A DNA stretch of 6,703 nucleotides, from assembly GCA_900318855.1 (NCBI GenBank), contig ONMG01000238.1, forward strand, positions 1 to 6,703. The letters are read 5' to 3'. Source of the stretch: an uncultured Prevotella sp. (lineage in GTDB: Bacteria; Bacteroidota; Bacteroidia; Bacteroidales; Bacteroidaceae). Both the position numbers and the translations under genes were made by a program. Below the pieces are notes generated by a model, which was not told the DNA's origin, ran no database searches, and saw only the letters and a list, made by a program, of their open reading frames with translations. This document shows, piece after piece, positions 1 to 6,255 of the stretch (its first letter is position 1; each line of letters starts with the position of its first letter).

Positions 1-279
1 CACAATGAGGACTACATCGTTACCCGACACATCGAAGCTGCATCCTGCCAAAGCCCGCCTTGCCGAAGCTATGACCATCGACTCGAAGGACGTACAGCCT
101 TCAACAGTCATCTCCCTCCACTGGTCGTCGGTGAACAGCGAGGCACAGACCGGCTCAAGAAGGTTCCATAAGTGCCGATACGGTCGAAGAGCCGTGGTTC
201 CCCGACGCACAGCAGCCAGATTGTCGGCCGTCGTCATGCCCAATGGTGAGCAGATATTATGTCCTATAATATATGTCAT
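1..279 (-). CDS. Beta-ketoacyl-ACP synthase-like protein, N-terminal 93 residues (runs off left edge)
   Basis: This reading frame is open from an ATG at 279-277 to the window edge, so only the N-terminus is visible. It begins MTYIIGHNICSPLGMTTADN, which matches the start of condensing enzymes: a first beta strand, then the 'SPLG' turn, then a helix followed by a 'G.T.L' segment like the 'GkSGi' region of FabF/FabB. A second strand starts at the edge (NDVVLIV, residues 87-93). The start codon overlaps the stop of the thioesterase in an ATGA, so the two are probably translationally coupled. Aryl-polyene loci typically carry several ketosynthase homologues, one of which may act as a chain-length factor without the active-site Cys. 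The region around the expected Cys (near residue 160) lies outside the window, so catalytic versus chain-length role cannot be decided. The family call is fairly firm; the exact role is unknown. Confidence 0.82.
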   Translation of the reverse strand, partial: MTYIIGHNICSPLGMTTADNLAAVRRGTTALRPYRHLWNLLEPVCASLFTDDQWREMTVEGCTSFESMVIASARRALAGCSFDVSGNDVVLIV

Positions 280-722
280 GGATGCAACAAGTCATCATCG
301 ATGCCATCGAAGACGTGCCATTTCTCCTGCCATTCCTTGTACCAGTCCGGGCTATAAAGCACCAGTTGATAGTCCATATCCATGAACGCCTGTATCGAAC
401 GCCCTGTAGCTATGAGACTCTCGTCGGCGGTGTCATGAATCTCGTAGTCGAAGATGACCTTCGCCGAGATAGTGGGACGGTAGTAGATGTCGATGCGCGG
501 TTTCATGCCATAGCGCAAGGGCTTGCGGTAGCGGATGGTCTCCTCGGCTATTGGCGCGTAGCAGTGGTGACGGAAATAGCTCATATAATCCAGACCGTAC
601 TGTTCTCCGAAAGCCTCGCGTGCGTCCTCCAGGTAGAGAGCGTAGGAACCATGCCACACCACATTCATCGAATCAACTTCACTGAACCTTATGTCAAAGG
701 TCTTGGATGTCTTCAGTTGCAC
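276..722 (-). CDS. Acyl-CoA/ACP thioesterase, 4HBT hot-dog family
   Basis: The 148-residue product has the length and layout of a single hot-dog thioesterase of the YbgC/4-hydroxybenzoyl-CoA thioesterase type. The family signature is seen near the N-terminus as RFSEVDSMNVVWHGSYALYL (residues 12-31). Asp17 sits at the usual catalytic acid position and is followed by the Val-Val-Trp-His-x-x-Tyr segment. Residues 85-112 (TISAKVIFDYEI...RSIQAFMD) fit the later strands of the fold. The start is GTG, because the next Met (residue 19) lies after the catalytic Asp, and a doubled AGGAG motif precedes the GTG. In aryl-polyene loci a thioesterase of this kind (ApeK-like) is thought to release or edit ACP-bound chains in the cytoplasm; this role is inferred from context. 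It sits 37 nt after the dehydratase and overlaps the next ketosynthase-like gene by 4 nt. Confidence 0.88.
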   Translation of the reverse strand: MQLKTSKTFDIRFSEVDSMNVVWHGSYALYLEDAREAFGEQYGLDYMSYFRHHCYAPIAEETIRYRKPLRYGMKPRIDIYYRPTISAKVIFDYEIHDTADESLIATGRSIQAFMDMDYQLVLYSPDWYKEWQEKWHVFDGIDDDLLHP

Positions 723-728
723 GACTTT

Positions 729-740
729 CTCCTTTCTCCT
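729..740 (-). promoter_or_regulatory. Tandem Shine-Dalgarno motifs deciding a GTG start
   Basis: On the minus strand the 37-nt gap before the thioesterase contains two AGGAG motifs two bases apart (736-740 and 729-733). The nearer one ends 6 nt before the GTG at 722. A clear SD is unusual among the other genes here, whose start regions are A/T-rich, and it supports GTG rather than an internal Met as the start. Confidence 0.6.
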
Positions 741-759
741 ATTTATATTATATGTCGCT

Positions 760-1218
760 CTATTGCTCCTTAACAGCCAGCTTTATTTGTGCGTCGACAA
801 GGGTCTGACCATTCAGCGTGATGGATGCATTGGCAAGGGTCATACCCAGCAGCTCCTGCACCACAACGACCGACGTGCGGATAGTGTCGCCGACACGGGG
901 ATGCTTACTGACGTGCATCTTCCTCACCGCGCCAATCACACCGATTTGTATGCCCTTGCGCAGAATATACTTGTTGTAATATCCTATGCGCGCCGCACAG
1001 GTCTGCGCGATGTTCTCTGTCATGCCGGCCGTCGTGAACACGCCATCCTCAACGAGGAGATTGACATCTTTAATGGTTGTCTCGGTAATGACAGTTGTCC
1101 CGTCGAAGCCCACAAGCGTATCAATCATCACAAACGGCTCCTGCTGAGGAAGCAGCGTGTGGACATCAATGGTGCGGAGGAAAGACTCCAAAGGATGCTG
1201 ATAATCGATTTCTTCCAT
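760..1218 (-). CDS. 3-hydroxyacyl-ACP dehydratase, hot-dog fold (ApeP/FabZ-like)
   Basis: This 152-residue protein would remove water from 3-hydroxyacyl-ACP to give the trans-2-enoyl chain; with no enoyl reductase in sight, the double bonds would be kept. Residues 22-33 read LLPQQEPFVMID, equivalent to the 'LPHRyPFLLVD' active-site segment of FabZ. Residues 66-75 read MTENIAQTCA, equivalent to FabZ 'vEalAQ', with Glu68 as the expected catalytic acid. The position of the FabZ catalytic His is Gln25. The frame stays open upstream to an ATG at 1305, but that start would overlap the acyltransferase by 77 nt. The ATG at 1218 follows the acyltransferase stop after 10 nt and begins just before the conserved domain, so it is preferred. 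An ATG at 1248 is a weaker alternative. Close relatives in Bacteroidota pigment loci appear to share the Gln, though I cannot align them here. Confidence 0.85.
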   Translation of the reverse strand: MEEIDYQHPLESFLRTIDVHTLLPQQEPFVMIDTLVGFDGTTVITETTIKDVNLLVEDGVFTTAGMTENIAQTCAARIGYYNKYILRKGIQIGVIGAVRKMHVSKHPRVGDTIRTSVVVVQELLGMTLANASITLNGQTLVDAQIKLAVKEQ

Positions 1219-1228
1219 AGAGCATCTG

Positions 1229-2131
1229 TTAATCGTCCCAAAATTCATAATAGTTGTACCATTGCGCCGGAAAGCGCCGAATGGTTTTCTCCAGTTCGGC
1301 GGCATAGGCTTGTGCCAGCTCTTTGACCTGCGCCTTTCTGGGTGCGCCCTTGTCGTAGCTCAGCTGACTGGCAAAAGCCGTGTAACCGCGACATGAGGTC
1401 TTCATCACATTCACCGTAAGACAATCCACACCCCGCATTGCCGCTACAGTGAACGGGCCTGCGGGCAACCGGGCCGCCGAGCCGAGAAGATTGACCTCAA
1501 CGGAGCGCGGTGAGCCGAAGATGCGGTCGGCAGGCAGACTGACAATCTCGCCATTGGACAAGGCCTCCTCGATGCGGAAGAGATGGCTCATGTCGGACAG
1601 GACGGGTATCATGCGGATGTGGTTGCCGGCAAACATACGGTCGCGGTTCTCCATCACGGTGGCCTTCTCGCCAAAGTAGACAAGGGCATTAAAAGGCTTG
1701 TCGCCCGAGTCGAGGGTATATCCGGCCAACTCGTAGCAGCCCACATGGCTGCTGAAGATGACAAACGGCTCCTTGCTGTCACGATGACGGTTGAAGATGT
1801 CCATCCCCACCACATCTACGTGGAAATGCTTGCCACCGTACATGGCGAACTTGTCGATGACCACCTGCGAGAAGAGCACATGGTCCCAGTAAGTCATCCA
1901 CAGCGACTTCAGCACGCCAAAGCGCTGACGGCGGCGGAAATAGTGAAAGACCACCTTGCCACTGGGAAAACAGAGCATACAGAAAGGAACGACAAAGATG
2001 CCTACGACAACGTACCAGATGCGTACGTCGGAATGGCGCAGCACGCTGATGAGCGACCGCAGCATGAAGGCGTTGCCAAAGGTGTTGCCCCGCCAGGCCT
2101 TCTTTCCCTCTGCCTCTGTTTCTCCCGACAT
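1229..2131 (-). CDS. LpxL/HtrB-like lipid acyltransferase
   Basis: The 300-residue product belongs to the lysophospholipid/lipid A late acyltransferase superfamily, which transfers an acyl chain from ACP to a lipid acceptor at the inner membrane. A hydrophobic stretch at about residues 37-57 (IWYVVVGIFVVPFCMLCF) would anchor it. The catalytic HX4E motif is His129 to Glu134 in FSSHVGCYELAGY. Later blocks typical of the family follow: LPADR at 199-203, RLPAGPF at 221-227, and an aromatic C-terminus (QWYNYYEFW, 290-298). In aryl-polyene/flexirubin loci such enzymes are thought to attach the polyene chain to a membrane lipid or resorcinol; here that is inferred from its position between the ACP and the dehydratase. 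It starts 5 nt after the ACP stop. A primary lipid A role cannot be excluded, but lipid A genes are not clustered with ketosynthases this way. Confidence 0.87.
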   Translation of the reverse strand: MSGETEAEGKKAWRGNTFGNAFMLRSLISVLRHSDVRIWYVVVGIFVVPFCMLCFPSGKVVFHYFRRRQRFGVLKSLWMTYWDHVLFSQVVIDKFAMYGGKHFHVDVVGMDIFNRHRDSKEPFVIFSSHVGCYELAGYTLDSGDKPFNALVYFGEKATVMENRDRMFAGNHIRMIPVLSDMSHLFRIEEALSNGEIVSLPADRIFGSPRSVEVNLLGSAARLPAGPFTVAAMRGVDCLTVNVMKTSCRGYTAFASQLSYDKGAPRKAQVKELAQAYAAELEKTIRRFPAQWYNYYEFWDD

Positions 2132-2136
2132 TGCCC

Positions 2137-2379
2137 TTATCCTACTTTCTTCTCAATGTAGTCGCAGAAATCCTTCAGGGTGACGATGCCCTTCATCTCC
2201 TCGGGTTTGATCTTGAAGCCGAACTTCTTGTCGACGATAACGACGATGTCGACGAAGTCAAGGCTGTCGATACCCATATCGTCCTTGAGCTTGGCATCGT
2301 CCTTAATCTTGTCCTCGTCAATCTCGAGTTCGTCGATGAGGAACTCACGTACTTTCTGTTCAATTTCTTCTCTTGACAT
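2137..2379 (-). CDS. Acyl carrier protein
   Basis: This is an 80-residue acidic protein of normal ACP length. The phosphopantetheine attachment site is seen as MGIDSLDFVDIV (residues 35-46), with Ser39 as the modified residue. Helix 1 (EEIEQKVREFLIDEL) and the helix 2 region rich in Asp/Glu fit the four-helix ACP fold. Three Asp residues and a Lys (KLKDD) precede the site. It would carry the growing polyene chain between ketosynthase, ketoreductase and dehydratase in the cytoplasm, and would need a phosphopantetheinyl transferase encoded elsewhere. It lies 23 nt after the methyltransferase and 5 nt before the acyltransferase, consistent with a dedicated pathway carrier and not the housekeeping fatty-acid ACP, which usually adjoins fabF. 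Aryl-polyene loci often carry two ACPs; only one is visible here. Confidence 0.95.
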   Translation of the reverse strand: MSREEIEQKVREFLIDELEIDEDKIKDDAKLKDDMGIDSLDFVDIVVIVDKKFGFKIKPEEMKGIVTLKDFCDYIEKKVG

Positions 2380-2402
2380 ATTAGCTGTATGTTGTTTGAT
2401 GA

Positions 2403-3512
2403 TTATTCTCCGTTCTTACGGCATATGAGAATGGAATGCCCCTGACCCAGGTGGTCATAAACAGCCTCTATCTCCAGGCCCGCCTCGTGGATGCACTGCT
2501 CCATGTCCTCGGTGTTGTACATCTTCGAGTTGCCGTTGGCCATGGCGGCGAAGTAGAGACTGGTGAGCACGAGACACAACGTAGCCGTTTCGTATTTCTG
2601 TCGGTCCCATAACGTCTCCATGATAAAGATACGAGTATCGTCGGTCATGGCCTCTCGGGCCCGGCGGAGGATGCTGACGATTTGCGGCATGGAGAAGCAG
2701 TCGAGGAACTGGCTCATCCATATGGCGTCGGGGCCTTGCTCCATGGTGGGGAAAGCAAGGCTGTCGTCAAGCAGGTTGATGCCGTAGCCGGCGATGCGGT
2801 CGCTGCCTTTCTTGCCACGGATGTGGTCTTGCATCAAGGCTATCTGCTGGGGCAGGTCGAGCACGGTGACACGCACGTCGTCGTTATAGTCTACACACCT
2901 TAGCGCCCACTTGCCGGTGTTGCCGCCCACATCGTAGAGTGAGCGCACGTGGTGCTCGTCGAAGACTATCCGCAGGGCCTCGGGAAACGAGGAGTCGCTA
3001 TAGAAATGGTCGAAGTCAAACCAGGTCTGCTGAGCCTGCTGAGGCAGCGACGACAATCCCTCGTAGATGGTGGACCAAGAACCGAAATGACGGAGCCCCA
3101 CAGGCTTGCCTTCGCGCAGCGATTCTTCGAGATGGAACCAGCCTTCGTAGTTGACGTCGTGGTTGAAGTCGAGGTTCACGCGTGTAGCGGGGTCGTTGGT
3201 GAGAAACCACCCCGTCTTCGAGAGAGTATACCGATCGGTCACGGCATCCACCAGCACCGTGCCGATGCTTAGCGAGGCCTCCAGCAAGCACTTCACGGCA
3301 TAGTCGGAGAGTTGAGTTTTGTCGACAATCTCTTCACGTGTCAGTCCTTGATCGCTATCCCGCAGCAGGTCGAGGATGCCCCATTTCACCATGAGCCGTG
3401 AGGCCTGGAAAACGACGGGGCCCCAAGCTATGAGCTCTGCCAACCGCTGCGCCTCGGGTGCTGAGCAGTGCTCGGAGGTGTAAGCTTTCTTCAATGACTC
3501 GGACAAGTGCAT
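2403..3512 (-). CDS. SAM-dependent O-methyltransferase (COMT-like, aryl-polyene type)
   Basis: The 369-residue protein has the two-part layout of class I O-methyltransferases related to caffeic acid OMT. An N-terminal dimerisation/winged-helix region spans about residues 20-110, with LTREEIVDKTQLSDYAVKCL as the DNA-binding-like helix pair. A C-terminal Rossmann domain follows. SAM-binding motif I is DVGGNTG (194-200), and the acidic ribose-binding residue is probably Asp219 in VLDLP. It likely methylates the aromatic head of the polyene (inferred). The stretch where plant-type OMTs carry a catalytic His (LHDW) reads WMSQFLDCFS (265-274) with no His. The start at 3512 follows the upstream stop (TAG) after a single base. 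A longer frame from 3578 would overlap the upstream gene by 65 nt and adds residues unlike the family, so it is rejected. Confidence 0.85.
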   Translation of the reverse strand: MHLSESLKKAYTSEHCSAPEAQRLAELIAWGPVVFQASRLMVKWGILDLLRDSDQGLTREEIVDKTQLSDYAVKCLLEASLSIGTVLVDAVTDRYTLSKTGWFLTNDPATRVNLDFNHDVNYEGWFHLEESLREGKPVGLRHFGSWSTIYEGLSSLPQQAQQTWFDFDHFYSDSSFPEALRIVFDEHHVRSLYDVGGNTGKWALRCVDYNDDVRVTVLDLPQQIALMQDHIRGKKGSDRIAGYGINLLDDSLAFPTMEQGPDAIWMSQFLDCFSMPQIVSILRRAREAMTDDTRIFIMETLWDRQKYETATLCLVLTSLYFAAMANGNSKMYNTEDMEQCIHEAGLEIEAVYDHLGQGHSILICRKNGE

Positions 3513-3513
3513 T

Positions 3514-4041
3514 CTACCGGCTGGATTTAAGCAGTTTCCTAAGTATCTTTCCGAACTTCTTTCCGGTGTGTTCAGCACCGTCGCCGATGAGATTGTCCTT
3601 CGTGCCGAAGTGACCTCCGCTGGCCTTGATACCCGTCATGCGGCCCACCTCATTACCATTGGCGTCGAGGAGCACCATGTCGCAGTTATAGTCACCACTC
3701 TTATTCACCGTGTTGACTACGGCCTTGATAGTGTATTTGGCTTCGGGCTGATTACCGAAAATCAATGCTCCGTCCAGTTCATCAGACAATGACTGCTTGA
3801 ACTGTCCGACAATATCGGTTTTGTCTTTGGGCCATGCCGGCTCATAGACGGCATAGTCTTTCTCCGTCATGCCATGGATGGAGACATACTCAATGGCAAA
3901 CTTCACGTAACGCTGCCCCTTGAGAGCCTCGAAACTGCCACCACCCTGCTGCTTCTCAGCCGAAGTTCCCAGACCATACATCTGAGCCGAAGCTCCTAAG
4001 ACTGAAAGAGCCAGCACCAATGTCAATAATACTTTTTTCAT
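3514..4041 (-). CDS. Small secreted protein of unknown function inside the biosynthetic operon
   Basis: I do not recognise a firm family. The 175-residue product starts with a clear signal peptide: MKK, a hydrophobic core (residues 4-15), then GASA followed by Gln20, so cleavage after Ala19 by signal peptidase I is expected. There is no lipobox Cys. The mature part is about 156 residues and mixes short beta-type stretches (YVKFAIEYVSI, KYTIKAVVNTV, YNCDMVLLDANGNEVGRMTG) with a basic amphipathic C-terminal tail (KKFGKILRKLLKSSR). The layout is loosely like periplasmic DUF4410-type domains, but this is only an impression. It lies 33 nt after the ketosynthase and 1 nt before the methyltransferase, so it is co-transcribed. 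A periplasmic or outer-membrane role in handling the polyene product is possible but unsupported by any motif. Confidence 0.8.
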   Translation of the reverse strand: MKKVLLTLVLALSVLGASAQMYGLGTSAEKQQGGGSFEALKGQRYVKFAIEYVSIHGMTEKDYAVYEPAWPKDKTDIVGQFKQSLSDELDGALIFGNQPEAKYTIKAVVNTVNKSGDYNCDMVLLDANGNEVGRMTGIKASGGHFGTKDNLIGDGAEHTGKKFGKILRKLLKSSR

Positions 4042-4074
4042 AAGCTACAGATTATTTGATTGAACATCTCATGT

Positions 4075-5298
4075 TTAAAGACTTCTGAAGACGAGTGCTG
4101 AATTGGTACCGCCGAAGCCGAAGGAGTTGCTCAGCACGGTGTGCAAGGGCTGGCGCACGGTGACGGGCGTGATATTGAGTCCTTCGGAATATTCATCGGG
4201 ATGCTCGAAGTTGATGTTCGGAGCAATGAAGCCGTGCTGCATCATCAGTGTGCAATAGACGGCCTCGCTGGCCCCGGCCATCCAGCACTCGTGACCCGTC
4301 ATCGACTTCGTGCTGCTGATGAGGGCCCGATGACCGCCAAACAACTGCTTCAAGGCTTTGGCCTCATACATGTCGCCCTGCGGGGTTGACGTGGCATGAG
4401 CATTGACATAATCGACATCATCAACCGTGACGCCGGCATCAGCCAGAGCGCGCTGCATGGCAACGTAACATCCCTGGTCGCTGGGGGTCGATATTCCTCC
4501 GCCGTTGCTGGAGAAGCCGTAGCCGCTCACCTCGGCCAGAATAGTGGCACCACGGCCGACGGCATGCTCATATTCCTCAATGACAAGGGCAGCCGCACCG
4601 CCACTGGGCACAAGGCCGTCGCGGTTCTTGTCGAAGGGCTTACTGGCTTTTGTGGGCTCTTCCATCTGGACGGAGAAGGCATTGAGCGCGTCGAAGGAAG
4701 CCATGCTGTAGTAGTTGGTCTCCTGGGCACCGCCCACGAGCACCATGTCCTGCAGTCCCTGGCGAATCATCATCATGCCCAAACCGATGCTGTGACTGCC
4801 ACTGGCACAGGCCGCGCTGACCGTGAAATTGATGCCGCGCAGATGGAAGATGGTGCTCAGGTTCATGTTGACCGTGGAGTTCATCGACTGGAAAACACGG
4901 CCGTAGCCCAGCATGGCTGAGTCGTGCTTCTCGTCCATGATCTTCGCTGACTCGATGACAGGCTCTGCCGACGAGTCGTTGCCGAAGATGCAGCCCACCT
5001 CGTTGTGAAGCAGATAGTCGTCGTCGACACCTGCCTGGCGGAAGGCATCGCGACTGGCCATATAGGCGAAGCACGCTTCCTGCGACATGCAGGCGCGCGT
5101 GTGCCGGTCGAGGTCCTTCTTGGTGAGCTTGGGCTCCGGCACGATGCCGCAGAGCCCGGAGCGATAGCCATACGACAGACGGTCCTTGTCGAGGCCGATG
5201 CCCGACCGGCCCTCGGCCAATGCTTGTGCAACCTCATCGAGTGTAGTGCCTAAGCACGACCAGATGCCCATACCGGTGATAACAACTCTTCTTGACAT
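4075..5298 (-). CDS. Beta-ketoacyl-ACP synthase (FabB/FabF-type, catalytic)
   Basis: This 407-residue condensing enzyme has the full length of the KAS I/II family. It starts MSRRVVITGMGIWSCLG, the usual first strand and 'tGmG..s.lG' turn. The active-site Cys is Cys164 in VSAACASGSHSIG. The two catalytic His residues are His301 in NAHATSTPQGD and His336 in KSMTGHECWMAG, with Lys331. The closing glycine loop FGFGGTN is at 393-399. All residues needed for decarboxylative Claisen condensation of malonyl-ACP are present, so it should be the chain-extending enzyme (ApeO/ApeR-like). The presence of TxMTGH and two active His fits the elongating class and not FabH. It has its own promoter 29-60 nt upstream and begins the tightly packed gene run that continues to the left edge. 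Which of the aryl-polyene ketosynthases it corresponds to cannot be settled by eye. Confidence 0.95.
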   Translation of the reverse strand: MSRRVVITGMGIWSCLGTTLDEVAQALAEGRSGIGLDKDRLSYGYRSGLCGIVPEPKLTKKDLDRHTRACMSQEACFAYMASRDAFRQAGVDDDYLLHNEVGCIFGNDSSAEPVIESAKIMDEKHDSAMLGYGRVFQSMNSTVNMNLSTIFHLRGINFTVSAACASGSHSIGLGMMMIRQGLQDMVLVGGAQETNYYSMASFDALNAFSVQMEEPTKASKPFDKNRDGLVPSGGAAALVIEEYEHAVGRGATILAEVSGYGFSSNGGGISTPSDQGCYVAMQRALADAGVTVDDVDYVNAHATSTPQGDMYEAKALKQLFGGHRALISSTKSMTGHECWMAGASEAVYCTLMMQHGFIAPNINFEHPDEYSEGLNITPVTVRQPLHTVLSNSFGFGGTNSALVFRSL

Positions 5299-5326
5299 TC
5301 AGAAACAGTTTATTTCGTTTTGCTTG

Positions 5327-5358
5327 CAAAGGTAGCCATTCTTGCTCAGCAGTGCAAA
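5327..5358 (-). promoter_or_regulatory. Bacteroidota-type promoter for the ketosynthase operon
   Basis: On the minus strand there is a TTTG at 5358-5355, a 19-nt spacer counted after TTTGC, and TACCTTTG at 5334-5327, followed by C. This matches the known Bacteroidota consensus (-33 TTTG, about 19-21 nt, -7 TAnnTTTG) at every specified base. Transcription would start at about 5320, giving a short leader of some 20-25 nt before the ATG at 5298. The A/T-rich leader lacks an SD, as is usual in this phylum. Confidence 0.75.
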
Positions 5359-5463
5359 TATTTAGGATTGAAAATCGGTGGCGGAGAGAGTGGAAATCCA
5401 GCCTCTCCTATCCAGGCTGACACGGTTCAATTCACCCTTCGAAGTGCCTGCAACGACACCCTC
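5359..5463 (-). other. Intergenic segment with two mutually exclusive hairpins and a tRNA-Ser-like 3' end
   Basis: This non-coding stretch lies between the ketoreductase stop and the ketosynthase promoter. Hairpin A (5408-5383 on the minus strand) has GGAGAG pairing with CTCTCC, a G-T pair, one mismatch, then TGG/CCA around an ATTT loop. Hairpin B (5419-5399) has CAGCCT pairing perfectly with AGGCTG across a 9-nt loop. They share 5399-5408 and cannot both form. Hairpin A is followed by GCCACCGATTTTC, so it could be a weak terminator for the ketoreductase mRNA. The 15 bases at 5393-5379 (CCACTCTCTCCGCCA) resemble the 3' end of a bacterial tRNA-Ser, but no whole tRNA folds here. No known riboswitch is recognised. 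Confidence 0.4.
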
Positions 5464-6195
5464 TCAAGTATAGAGCCCCCCATTGATATTGATGACGTCA
5501 CCAGTAATATAAGCAGCACCTGGAGAGGCCAGGAAGGCCACAGCCTCGGCTATCTCCTCCGGCTTGGCAAAACGGCGCATAGGAATGAGCTTCTGCAGCT
5601 CTTCGTGATTGAGGTCTTTCGTCATGTCGGTTTCCACAAAACCTGGGGCAACGGCATTGACTGTAATATTGCGGGCTGCCACTTCCTGAGCAAGGGCTTT
5701 GGTGGCGCCGATGATGCCGGCCTTGGCCGCACTGTAGTTCACCTGGCCGGGGAGTCCCTTTACACCGGAAAGCGAGGTCATATTGATGATTCTTCCGTCG
5801 CGCTTACGGGGTATCATGCCGAGCAGCACATGCCGCGTGAGATAAAAGAAACCATCAAGCGTGGTCCGCACGACACTGTGCCATTCGTCATCAGTCATCA
5901 TGCCCATCACGGCATCGTGCCGTATGCCCGCATTATTCACCAGCACGGCTATATAGTCGTCGGGATGAGCCTCTTCCCATTTGCTGACAGCCTCTACGGT
6001 CTGTTGCTCATCGCAAACGTCGAAGGGCAGCAATTCAGCAGTACCACCGGCCGATTCTATGAGCGCTTTCACCTCGGCGGCGGCAGAAGCATTGGAACGA
6101 AAGTTAAGGAGTATCGGCAGACCGGCTTTCGACAGCCTCAGGCAAATTGCCTTACCTATGCCACGGGAGCCTCCGGTAACTAATGCATATTTCAT
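5464..6195 (-). CDS. 3-oxoacyl-ACP reductase, FabG-like SDR (aryl-polyene ketoreductase)
   Basis: The 243-residue product is a classical short-chain dehydrogenase/reductase, the right length for FabG. It would reduce 3-oxoacyl-ACP to 3-hydroxyacyl-ACP with NADPH. Visible motifs are the cofactor-binding TGGSRGIG (7-14), NNAG (87-90), the active-site Ser141 in MTSLSG, and Tyr154 with Lys158 in NYSAAKAG, at the same spacing as in E. coli FabG. The PGFVETDMT and INGG segments near the C-terminus are FabG-like. The Asn of the usual tetrad (E. coli 'ETNL') is replaced: here the segment reads RTTLDG with Thr112. It fits an ApeQ-like role in a polyene locus better than housekeeping FabG because of its neighbours, though either is possible by sequence alone. 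It starts about 50 nt after a predicted transcription start and is followed by 165 nt before the ketosynthase. Confidence 0.93.
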   Translation of the reverse strand: MKYALVTGGSRGIGKAICLRLSKAGLPILLNFRSNASAAAEVKALIESAGGTAELLPFDVCDEQQTVEAVSKWEEAHPDDYIAVLVNNAGIRHDAVMGMMTDDEWHSVVRTTLDGFFYLTRHVLLGMIPRKRDGRIINMTSLSGVKGLPGQVNYSAAKAGIIGATKALAQEVAARNITVNAVAPGFVETDMTKDLNHEELQKLIPMRRFAKPEEIAEAVAFLASPGAAYITGDVININGGLYT

Positions 6196-6255
6196 ATTCT
6201 TTGTCTAATTGATTACACATGGAGAATACGCGCTCTTAGCGGTATATATGACGAG

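Noticed and set aside
760..1305. Longer dehydratase starting at 1305
   Set aside because: It would overlap the acyltransferase C-terminus by 77 nt, and the added residues are only the shifted-frame reading of that gene.
691..1326. Plus-strand open frame of 211 codons
   Set aside because: It is antisense to the dehydratase and spans two gene junctions; no protein-like motifs are seen.
2403..3578. Longer methyltransferase starting at 3578
   Set aside because: It would overlap the secreted-protein gene by 65 nt, and the extra 22 residues do not look like the family; the ATG at 3512 follows the stop after one base.
5379..5463. Complete tRNA-Ser gene
   Set aside because: Only the 3' acceptor-like end is present; no D arm, anticodon arm or proper T arm can be drawn.
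5359..5463. Known riboswitch (TPP, cobalamin, SAM, FMN, glycine)
   Set aside because: None of the conserved core strings of these classes is present on either strand.
5320..6183. Long plus-strand open frame of 287 codons
   Set aside because: It lies opposite the ketoreductase, whose SDR motifs are unmistakable; the plus-strand product has no recognisable domain and is a by-product of GC-rich codon use.
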